From Planctomycetaceae bacterium (GTDB lineage: Bacteria; Planctomycetota; Planctomycetia; Planctomycetales; Planctomycetaceae): DNA of 64,000 nucleotides. The stretch's first letter is position 1, and each line of letters starts with the position of its first letter. The translations under genes and the position numbers were made by a program. This document shows, one piece after another, positions 55,995-64,000 of this stretch. The notes below the pieces were generated by a model that was not told the DNA's origin, made no database searches, and saw only the letters and a list, made by a program, of their open reading frames with translations. The DNA is taken from the NCBI GenBank assembly GCA_041398825.1, contig JAWKTX010000009.1:124001-188000 (forward strand). Direction: 5' to 3'.

Positions 55995-57449
55995 TCAGTT
56001 GCGTTCGACAAGGGTGCACAGGGAGTATGGCACGCCTGCGACTTCAAAGATCAATTCGGCATACATCGCGACGTGCTTGCCTTCCTTGCCGATAACAGAA
56101 CCCACGATGGCCCCGTCACTTTCTGACATCTTGACCTCGCTCCATTTTTCATCGCGAAAGTCAAGATCTGCCGACTGTGCAGACCACAGATGTGCCGACG
56201 TGGGGGGCTGTGAAGAATGAACGCGAACGGATCGGGTCTCGCCATCTCGTCCGAATTCCCAATCGAGCTCAGGCAGCGTCATCTTTGCGGCGTTCATTCG
56301 AGCGTAAATTGAAATGGTCGTCAGAGCCTTGCGGCGGCCATTCTCCAGTCCGTGTCCATCATTCGGCAGAAACAAAGCATAGCGGGGACCTTTCAGGTCA
56401 TCCCAGTACAGCTTCATCGCATCCACAACCCAGTAGGGATCATTTGTGCCATTAACAAGCAGCTTTGGCAGGGTTAGTGTTTCCCGGTAACTATACGGAT
56501 CCATCATCAGGCGAAGTTGTCTCTCGCGATCGTTCTCTTCCCCCTCTACAATTAAGCCCTTGCTCGTGTAGTCGATGATCTGTTCGCTGTACTTGCCCCA
56601 GGTGTCAATCTGGTGTTTCATCTGTGCTCGAAAGTTCAGCACGTCAATGACAATCGGAGCAGTAGCAACGACGCGTTTATCTGCGACGGGCGTCAACCAA
56701 CTCGTCCAGCCGCGTTTTGAGGCCCCGGTAATGATGAATGAAGAAACAGGTTTCTTGCCATCCTGCGCTGTGAACTCCTGAACGGCGTCCATTGTCTTTA
56801 CGGCACTCTTCACCATCGCGAAAAGTAACGGCCATGATTCGTCGCCTGTTTTCAGGTACCTCAGCCAAGTCTCAGTGATCAGGTCGTCTTCAACACGATT
56901 CCCAAGCAAAGGTTGATTGGGCACCTGATGCAACACGGCCACCCGCATTCCGGAAACCGCAGCCATCTGCAGACCCATTTCTGCGTCTTTCTCCGAAAGA
57001 TCCTTCGGCGGCTGACTTCCCCCGGTCACAAACAGCAACACATGTTCGGGGTATTCAAGCTTTGCTGGCTGATAGACTTCGACCGCGTGTTCCCAGAGAA
57101 TGTCCTGCCAGCGTTGTGATGTCACTCGCAGTTCAGTGATGGTCGCACCGTTTTTCTGGTGAGTGCGTGCGATCTTCCATGCAAACTCTGGTTCATCGCG
57201 CTGAACATAATTGTGGATGGCTGATGCGGCGGCCTCTTCGGGCGTGACTGCGGCTACTGTGAGGTTCGCAACAGGTGCCACGGCGCTGGATGTCACTGCG
57301 CTGAGTGATCCAGGTGTCTGAGGAGAACCGGAAATCTCCTGAGCAGCGATCGATACCTGCAGCGTCACCGTGGCCAGTAACACAGCAGCAGCCACTGTGG
57401 AAGTTTGTCGTGTTTGTTTTGAGGGATAAGGACTCTCAGGACAATTCAT
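55995..57449 (-). CDS. secreted PqaA-type (PhoPQ-activated) alpha/beta-hydrolase
   Basis: 484 residues with signal peptide (about 1-36). It matches the PhoPQ-activated pathogenicity-related protein family: 'EPEFAWKIARTHQKNGATIT', 'EHVLLFVTGGSQPPKDLSEK', nucleophile Ser in 'SSFIITGASKRGWTSWLTPV', 'VVATAPIVIDVLNFRAQMKH', Asp in 'LLVNGTNDPYWVVDAMKLYW', and His in 'LFLPNDGHGLENGRRKAL'. The family name comes from Salmonella regulation and does not imply pathogenicity here; its planctomycete role is unknown. Exported. It shares a terminator with the convergent aldehyde dehydrogenase. Confidence 0.9.
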   Translation of the reverse strand: MNCPESPYPSKQTRQTSTVAAAVLLATVTLQVSIAAQEISGSPQTPGSLSAVTSSAVAPVANLTVAAVTPEEAAASAIHNYVQRDEPEFAWKIARTHQKNGATITELRVTSQRWQDILWEHAVEVYQPAKLEYPEHVLLFVTGGSQPPKDLSEKDAEMGLQMAAVSGMRVAVLHQVPNQPLLGNRVEDDLITETWLRYLKTGDESWPLLFAMVKSAVKTMDAVQEFTAQDGKKPVSSFIITGASKRGWTSWLTPVADKRVVATAPIVIDVLNFRAQMKHQIDTWGKYSEQIIDYTSKGLIVEGEENDRERQLRLMMDPYSYRETLTLPKLLVNGTNDPYWVVDAMKLYWDDLKGPRYALFLPNDGHGLENGRRKALTTISIYARMNAAKMTLPELDWEFGRDGETRSVRVHSSQPPTSAHLWSAQSADLDFRDEKWSEVKMSESDGAIVGSVIGKEGKHVAMYAELIFEVAGVPYSLCTLVERN

Positions 57450-57505
57450 AGAACAACAGCCTTCCAGAGGGAGGAGATCAAATAAATGTGCGGGCTGCGG
57501 GCAGT

Positions 57506-58906
57506 CTATTGGTGACTATTTGCCACGTCCTGCACGAACTGATGGAGCAATGATAAGGATTGCCCCGCATCTTCATCTGACATGCACATCGGTGGACTGA
57601 CTCGAAGAACACAACCGGCCAATGGGCCAAGCAAATGGATGCCGTCGCCATTCTCTACGCCACGGTAGGCTCTTTCCACAATGGCATTGGCAACTTCGCC
57701 GGGACTGAGTTTACCGACCGCCCCACATTCAATGCCGAACACCATACCTTCGCCACGCACGTTGACAATGGCTCCGGTCTTTTTCAACTGGCACAGTCCA
57801 TCCCGGAAAATGGTATGGAGATGACGAGTGCGTTCGAGGATCGTGCTGGATTCAAATTCGTCCAGAGTTGCGATAACAGCGGCTGAAGAAATCGGGTTCG
57901 CGCTCCACGTGTCCGAGGTCGCTCCGTAACCCATCTTCTCGCAGACGTCGCGACGGCCGACAGCCGCGCTGACTGGCACACCATTTCCCAAACCTTTTCC
58001 AAGGCACACGAAATCTGGTTCCAGTCCATAAGCTTCGAAGGCGTACATGCGACCTGTCCGACCAAAGTTGGCCTGAACCTCATCCAGGATAAACAGGATG
58101 TCATGTTCGCGACAAAAGGACTGCAGCAACTGCAGGTACGCGGCCGGCGGGTGAAAGCTTCCGCCGCCGCCAAGATACGGCTCGGTGATCAAACAACCGA
58201 TTGTCCCGTTTGATTCCTTCCAGATACGCTCCAGTTCCTCTCGATACGGCGCTGGATCGAAAGGCTTCGCTGGTGATTCGATGTCGGAACATTCGTCACG
58301 CGGAAAAGTGATGAAACGCACTCGAGGGTCCCGATCCGGATCTGTTTCGCAGCCGGTCACAGCTCCTGAGAGTCCCTTTTTTCCGTGAAATCCATAACGT
58401 GTGGCAAGTATCCCATCACGGGATGGATCATTCTTCATGCATGCCCACAGAGCTTTCTGGACCGCTTCTGAACCGGATGCAGCCCATATCACCGACTGCA
58501 ATCGATTGCCGCCGCAACTTGCCTGCAGATTTGCCAGAAGACGCTGCGTGGCTTCAGACTCCAATTGAGTAATTGCGTTGTATGCCGTCATTGAGACTGC
58601 CTGAGCGAAGCCATCTTCATCAGAAGACAACATGTCCGGCGTCCAGCCAAGATACTCTACAAATCGCTTCAGCCATCGCTTTGGGTTATGGCCGAGATTT
58701 GCAACCAGCACACCACTGGTGAAGTCGTACAAACGGCGTCCTTCGGGTGTCCAGTGAAAGATTCCAGCCGATTTGGCGAGCACCGCCTGTGTGGGCGTGT
58801 AGGTGCGAAGAGAATGCGGCTCACCGGCGGCAATATGGTCGCGGACTTCGTTGGAAACGGGTTCGTTTTCGAAATGGATGGGTGAGGGTTGAGTTGCCGG
58901 AGCCAT
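57506..58906 (-). CDS. class III PLP-dependent aminotransferase
   Basis: 466 residues. Fold type I class III aminotransferase. Landmarks: 'YDFTSGVLVANLGHNPKRWL', pyridoxal ring contacts 'GSEAVQKALWACM' and 'GFHGKKG', Asp in 'ILFILDEVQANFGRTGRMYA', and the Schiff-base Lys in 'FVCLGKGLGNGVPVSAAVGR'. The C-terminal 'VRGEGMVFGIECGAVG' and 'HLLGPLAGCVLRVSPPMCMS' are typical. It belongs to the ornithine/4-aminobutyrate/acetylornithine group; the amino donor and acceptor cannot be fixed by eye. Monocistronic. Confidence 0.92.
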   Translation of the reverse strand: MAPATQPSPIHFENEPVSNEVRDHIAAGEPHSLRTYTPTQAVLAKSAGIFHWTPEGRRLYDFTSGVLVANLGHNPKRWLKRFVEYLGWTPDMLSSDEDGFAQAVSMTAYNAITQLESEATQRLLANLQASCGGNRLQSVIWAASGSEAVQKALWACMKNDPSRDGILATRYGFHGKKGLSGAVTGCETDPDRDPRVRFITFPRDECSDIESPAKPFDPAPYREELERIWKESNGTIGCLITEPYLGGGGSFHPPAAYLQLLQSFCREHDILFILDEVQANFGRTGRMYAFEAYGLEPDFVCLGKGLGNGVPVSAAVGRRDVCEKMGYGATSDTWSANPISSAAVIATLDEFESSTILERTRHLHTIFRDGLCQLKKTGAIVNVRGEGMVFGIECGAVGKLSPGEVANAIVERAYRGVENGDGIHLLGPLAGCVLRVSPPMCMSDEDAGQSLSLLHQFVQDVANSHQ

Positions 58907-59411
58907 AGCGGAAAATGACCTTCTACAGAGACAGAATTATCTGATAGTGGATTATTGCGAACGCCGCTTCACTGTGACAGTCAACGGCACGCTGAAGTTC
59001 ATCGGCGGCCCCCAATTGTAGACTCCGGCATATTGCCAGCGCCCCCCCCAAAACAGGCGATGGTTCTGGCGAACGGATACTTGAGGCGGGAAGCCTTTCA
59101 ACAGAAGGTTTCAGTCCGGGCCGCAGCGAACCTCCCTGGTAGACCGACGGCGATTGCTGGTGTGTCGCCAGAGGTCCATGGTGTGGGACATTTCCTCGAC
59201 CCTGAATTTCGGTCGGCGGGAATCATCATCCCGAGTGAACACGGCCCGCTGGGTGCACAAAAAACTCGGCCACTTTTTTGGTGGCCGAGTCATCCACTGG
59301 ATCAGGCTGTTATCTGTCCGTTGAAAAGTCCGGGACAGGCATGCAGGCGGAATGGAAACCATCGTGTTTTCAGGTTTCCTGCTCGAGCCAGTCCCGTCTT
59401 TCAACAGGCTG
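58907..59411. other. intergenic region containing the metK terminator
   Basis: 505 bp between metK and the aminotransferase gene. Apart from the terminator at 59258-59290 I see no supported gene or RNA. Confidence 0.5.
59258..59290 (-). terminator. rho-independent terminator of metK
   Basis: On the minus strand a perfect 10-bp stem ACTCGGCCAC / GTGGCCGAGT with a 7-nt loop is followed by TTTTTTG, about 120 nt beyond the metK stop. Confidence 0.9.
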
Positions 59412-60551
<1,140 letters not shown>

Positions 60552-60664
60552 CTTCCGAAGCACCTGACCTGACTGAAATGAGAGTCTGACAAAACGGATA
60601 CTCGCACCGTGCGTGCATCATCTTCCACGACCGCCGGTTTGACAGCAAATTCGCGATGAACTTA

Positions 60665-60708
60665 GCTTGTACGGCACCGCATCCTCGTGGACCCAATGCC
60701 ATACAAGC
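60665..60708 (-). promoter_or_regulatory. stem-loop in the metK leader
   Basis: On the minus strand a 12-bp stem GCTTGTATGGCA / TGCCGTACAAGC (one G-U pair) has a 20-nt loop; it lies 114 nt before the metK start. A second hairpin GCCGG-TTT-CCGGC (60724-60736) lies just upstream. It does not match SAM-I motifs I know. It could instead be the 3' end of the preceding oxidoreductase transcript. Confidence 0.4.
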
Positions 60709-60796
60709 CGCGAAGTCTAGAGCAGCCGGAAACCGGCAACAACAGTGTCCTGGATACGAAACACTGCTGGTGCCGGAATTCCCGTATTTCGCTCAA

Positions 60797-62245
60797 TCAA
60801 ACCGTGATTTCAGGGACGACATACGGCTCACGGTACTGTCGCTTCAGAAGCGCGTTGGCTGCTTCGGCGTGTTCACCCACGAACCGTTCTGACGCGATAT
60901 CCAGATTCAGCATTGGACTGAGCCGAATTCCCTTGTCAGCAAAACTCAGGTTGTAGGCCCCGAGATGCTCTTTCATTTCCTCCAGCAAACTTCCCCAAAC
61001 GCCGTGGTCGCCCGTCACCGACGCCGCGTTTTCCGCATTCCAGGCAGAACCTGTCTGGAATGCGATGTTTGCAAGATTACACCACCCAGTCGAATGGTGA
61101 CCAATTTGAACATCCGTATTCAGCGATGAAGTATCCCGACTGCGCACAGAATCAATGAAATTCTGCTGGTGAATTCCATTCCCGCTGTTGCCTTTGAATC
61201 GGCGGATCTCTTTGCCATTCTGATCGAACGCTACGCCTGCCCCGCGTTGTCCCTCGAAACGGCCACCTTCGCAGTACACGACATAGCCACTGCCCGGCCC
61301 GGGACATTTCGGAGACTTCCGCTCTTTTGGCCCTGCGGGAAGGTTCGTCAGCCCGATGACGACAGGTATTACTCCGGTGTCAAAATAGACGAAATGCACA
61401 TTCGGCGACTCGCCGGCATCGTTCCAGACCATACGTCCGCCACCGCCGAGAATTCGCTTCGGCACCGTGACTTTGTCCAGAAAGACGTTATTACGAACAT
61501 CATCAAGAACATGCACGCCCCAGTTCCCCATTTCACCGGAACCGGTATTCCAGTCCCAGTGCCAGTCGTACTGAAGCTTGTCTCGGAAGATTGGACGGTC
61601 CTGGGCGGGGCCGAGCCACAGGTCATAATCGACCGATTTGTCAATTGGCAGCGGCGTATCTCTCTTTCCGATGGGCCCGCGCACTCCGTATCGATTCACT
61701 CGGGCAGATACAAGATTCCCCAGAGCTTTCTCCTCATGAAGGAACGCCTTAATCTGCGCCTGCATTGGATCCGAACGCTGCTGCGTTCCGACCTGACAGA
61801 CCCGATTATACTTGCGAGCGGCATTAACCGTCTGCTGCCCTTCCCACTGGCTGTGCGAAAGTGGTTTTTCCACATACACATCCTTACCGGCCTGCATCGC
61901 CCAGATCGCCGCCAGACAATGCCAGTGATTGCAAGTTGCAATGACAACTGCATCTACCGAATCGTCGTCAAGCAATTTCCTGAGATCCTGATAGAGCCGA
62001 GCCCTGGGGAATCGTTCCCCCGCCTTTCCAACGCGTCCTTCATCCGGATCGCAGAGCCCTCCGACGGTGATTCCGGCAATGCTTGAGAACGCTCCCATAT
62101 GTTCATTCGCGCGGCCTCCGCAGCTGATGAACCCGATGTTGATTTCATCAACAGCGGACACAGCCCGTGCCGCGGAAGGAAACGAAAACGCCGCGGCAGA
62201 AGCTGCTGCGCTTGCCAGAAAACCTCGTCGACTGGTGGAACTCAT
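60797..62245 (-). CDS. Tat-exported Gfo/Idh/MocA-family oxidoreductase
   Basis: 482 residues. A twin-arginine signal (STSRRGFLASAAASAAAF) sends a folded protein across the membrane. The Rossmann domain shows 'EINIGFISCGGRANEHMGAF', 'AVVIATCNHWHCLAAIWAMQ' and the hallmark 'GKDVYVEKPLSHSQWEGQQT'. The C-terminal substrate domain has 'WHWDWNTGSGEMGNWGVHVL' with 'DDVRN' and 'IQIGHHSTGWCNLANIAFQT'-like His motifs. Such periplasmic dehydrogenases are multiplied in planctomycetes and act on sugars or inositols with a tightly bound nicotinamide cofactor; the substrate here is unknown. It lies upstream of metK on the same strand. Confidence 0.92.
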   Translation of the reverse strand: MSSTSRRGFLASAAASAAAFSFPSAARAVSAVDEINIGFISCGGRANEHMGAFSSIAGITVGGLCDPDEGRVGKAGERFPRARLYQDLRKLLDDDSVDAVVIATCNHWHCLAAIWAMQAGKDVYVEKPLSHSQWEGQQTVNAARKYNRVCQVGTQQRSDPMQAQIKAFLHEEKALGNLVSARVNRYGVRGPIGKRDTPLPIDKSVDYDLWLGPAQDRPIFRDKLQYDWHWDWNTGSGEMGNWGVHVLDDVRNNVFLDKVTVPKRILGGGGRMVWNDAGESPNVHFVYFDTGVIPVVIGLTNLPAGPKERKSPKCPGPGSGYVVYCEGGRFEGQRGAGVAFDQNGKEIRRFKGNSGNGIHQQNFIDSVRSRDTSSLNTDVQIGHHSTGWCNLANIAFQTGSAWNAENAASVTGDHGVWGSLLEEMKEHLGAYNLSFADKGIRLSPMLNLDIASERFVGEHAEAANALLKRQYREPYVVPEITV

Positions 62246-62608
62246 GTAGGATTTGCTCCCGTGTCAATGATCCTGGGGTAATTCTGTGATCGAATCGCAA
62301 TTTGCTCGGTTGGCCCGGAGCGTCAATCCGAAGAACAAGTGCGAATCCGAACAATACGACGCCCGTCGGTCAAGCCGAGCCGGTCAATATTCGGGCGGCC
62401 AGGCTCATTTCAGCCAATACATCCGGGGGGATGCATCAAAGCACGGACGAAAGCCCCCGGGACATCAACGGAGCGATGGTGATAATGCCCGAAATTTAAG
62501 CGTTCGCAGGCTCCCCGAAAGGAACAAAAAACGCCTCGTAGTTTACGAGGCGTTTTGCAAGAGCCAGGCAGATCAATGGGCTGATGCGTCATGTTGATGC
62601 TGTGTACA
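62246..62608. other. intergenic region containing the htpG terminator
   Basis: 363 bp between the oxidoreductase gene and htpG, both on the minus strand. Contains the htpG terminator; the rest should hold the oxidoreductase promoter, which I could not locate. Confidence 0.5.
62526..62556 (-). terminator. rho-independent terminator of htpG
   Basis: On the minus strand a perfect 13-bp stem AAAACGCCTCGTA / TACGAGGCGTTTT with a 3-nt loop is followed by a run of T, about 50 nt beyond the htpG stop. Confidence 0.9.
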
Positions 62609-64000
62609 TCATGTGGTAATCGAACTGCGACTCTGCGCCAATTGCAACATGAATGATTGCAGCCGTGAAGCCATCTCGTTGCCGTTAGGAGCCAGTCCCG
62701 CCATGATCATTGCGTTGGCGTGCAGCTGGCGGCCACATTCCCTGATGAATTCAGCATTATCAGAGTTCACTGCAATTTCAGACAAACGCCTGATCAGGGA
62801 GGAATTTGGATTCACTTCCAGGATCATTTTGGCCATCTCAAATTCGGGTGTGTTCATCCGAAGCACTCGCTGCATTGTGGTGCTCATCGATCCCTGAGCA
62901 TTAACCAGGCAGCAGTCACTTTCGGTGAGCCGTTCGGATTTTCGAACATCCTGTACCTGTTCACCAAGCGATTCCTTCAGGATTTCAATCAGACGGTCAA
63001 ACCCGGAAGGCACCTCGGTGCTTTCTTTGCTTCCTTCCTCCGACTGATCTTCGCCGTCCGCCGCCTTCTTTTCCGGAAGTTTCAGATCGGCCGAATCGAC
63101 GGACACCAGATCTCGTTCCGCGAATGAATTCAATGTGGACAGAATGTATTCATCCGCTGGATCTGTGAGCAGAAGTACCTCAAGATTTCTGGAGCGGAAG
63201 ATTTCCAGGTTCGGATCCCGAAGGACACTCGTCGCATCTGTCCCGGTCACGAAATAGATCTGCTTTTGTTCTTCCGGAGCTCGATCGCAGTATTCCTGCA
63301 GTGAAACAAGCTTGCCGGAATCTGTCGAATGCGTGGATGCAAATCGAAGCAGTTTTGCCAGTCGGTCCCGGTTGTCAAAGTCCGATCCGACACCCTCCCG
63401 GAGAATCATTCCGAATTCTCGATAGAACGTCTGATATTTGTCGGCATCCTCTTCGGCGAAAGAGTCGAGGTGGTCCAGAACCTTCTTTGTGATGACCTTC
63501 TGCATCTTGCGGAAGACCGTATTGTCCTGCAGCGCTTCGCGAGAAACATTCAACGGCAAATCGGCCGAATCTACAATTCCCCGGAGGAATCGCAGATAGT
63601 CCGGAAGCAAATCACGGTTGTCATTCTGAACCAGAATTCGCTTCGCGCACAAATGGAGCCCATGATCGGAACGACCAAAACCCATCTTTTCGAGATTGGT
63701 TTCCGGGCTGTAAAGAATGCTGTGGAACTGAAATGGCGAATCCGCCGACAGATGCAGGTGCCAAAGCGGTTTTTGACCCGGAAAGTGCGTCAGATATTCA
63801 TAAAAATTCTGATACTGCTCTTCCGTAAGGCTGTTCCTGGGCTCCACCCAGATCGGTGGCTGGTTGTTGATATGTTCGTCCTGCACATAGATGGCATGCG
63901 GCACGAATGTTGAGTACTTCCGGAGGATGTACTTCAGGCGAATCGGATCGGTGTACTCATCGAGATCCTTCTTCAAATGAAGTCGGATCGAAGTCCCGCG
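62609..64000 (-). CDS. htpG: molecular chaperone HtpG (Hsp90), N-terminus cut by window edge
   Basis: 463 residues of the middle and C-terminal domains; the frame is open to the right edge, so the ATPase domain is outside the window. The visible part begins at the end of the N-terminal domain ('RGTSIRLHLKKDLDEY'). It continues with the middle domain: 'IRLKYILRKYSTFVPHAIYV', 'PLWHLHLSADSPFQFHSILY', 'LHLCAKRILVQNDNRDLLPD', 'YLRFLRGIVDSADLPLNVSR' and 'EALQDNTVFRKMQKVITKKV'. The C-terminal dimerisation part has 'VLLLTDPADEYILSTLNSFA' and 'QRVLRMNTPEFEMAKMILEV'. Full length would be about 630 residues. It is an ATP-dependent cytoplasmic chaperone. Confidence 0.96.
   Translation of the reverse strand, partial: RGTSIRLHLKKDLDEYTDPIRLKYILRKYSTFVPHAIYVQDEHINNQPPIWVEPRNSLTEEQYQNFYEYLTHFPGQKPLWHLHLSADSPFQFHSILYSPETNLEKMGFGRSDHGLHLCAKRILVQNDNRDLLPDYLRFLRGIVDSADLPLNVSREALQDNTVFRKMQKVITKKVLDHLDSFAEEDADKYQTFYREFGMILREGVGSDFDNRDRLAKLLRFASTHSTDSGKLVSLQEYCDRAPEEQKQIYFVTGTDATSVLRDPNLEIFRSRNLEVLLLTDPADEYILSTLNSFAERDLVSVDSADLKLPEKKAADGEDQSEEGSKESTEVPSGFDRLIEILKESLGEQVQDVRKSERLTESDCCLVNAQGSMSTTMQRVLRMNTPEFEMAKMILEVNPNSSLIRRLSEIAVNSDNAEFIRECGRQLHANAMIMAGLAPNGNEMASRLQSFMLQLAQSRSSITT

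Overview
The window looks like a chromosomal segment of a planctomycete (Planctomycetota). The signs are a PVC-type CxxCH membrane-bound dehydrogenase, a sulfatase, Tat-exported Gfo/Idh/MocA and TIM-barrel proteins, a DUF3500 protein, a PqaA-type hydrolase, EF-hand proteins with low-complexity SFGG repeats, and lineage-typical Cys/Tyr-rich secreted proteins. Base composition is moderately GC-rich and gaps between genes are often long. I see no tRNA, rRNA, CRISPR array, prophage or insertion sequence. The genus cannot be named from the sequence.

Layout. 1-13.8 kb: a truncated beta-propeller gene, an EF-hand protein and, divergently, a stripped-down type II secretion (T2SS) locus: a giant secretin-N-repeat protein, then gspE, F, G, H, I, J, K. 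No GspC/L/M/N or prepilin peptidase is visible. 14-19 kb: a His-rich lipoprotein, a glutaminyl-peptide cyclotransferase, groES-groEL and a sigma-70 factor. 19-25.3 kb: an SDR reductase, an NHL-repeat protein, PPK2 polyphosphate kinase, a polytopic membrane protein and a thioredoxin-fold protein. 25.4-31.4 kb, minus strand: LOG-family protein, glcF, glcE, an orphan periplasmic sugar-binding protein, a DUF3500 protein and a frameshifted HIT-family gene. 31.7-34.7 kb: a TIM-barrel isomerase and a sulfatase. 35.5-38.5 kb: three tandem secreted Pro/Tyr- and Cys-rich proteins. 38.8-46.8 kb: PVC dehydrogenase, DAHP synthase, an esterase, an unknown protein, an isochorismatase-like hydrolase and a lysophospholipid acyltransferase. 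47.3-52.8 kb: a SWIM zinc-finger protein and a DUF5682-vWA fusion. 53-64 kb: SGNH hydrolase, aldehyde dehydrogenase, PqaA-like hydrolase, class III aminotransferase, metK, a Gfo/Idh/MocA oxidoreductase and truncated htpG.

How the genes work together. The T2SS genes form one transcription unit, with 4-nt ATGA overlaps joining gspH-I-J-K and a long stem-loop separating the major pseudopilin gspG from the rest. groES/groEL are a two-gene operon with a clear terminator. glcE/glcF overlap and probably make a glycolate-type dehydrogenase, but GlcD is missing. The SWIM and DUF5682-vWA genes overlap by 4 nt and form a two-gene module that elsewhere normally includes a MoxR ATPase, not seen here.

The best candidates for undescribed biology are the DUF5682-vWA fusion with its SWIM partner; the three secreted Cys/Tyr-rich proteins; and the T2SS whose secretin-like protein has no visible outer-membrane barrel and shares an exact low-complexity decamer with the divergent EF-hand protein.
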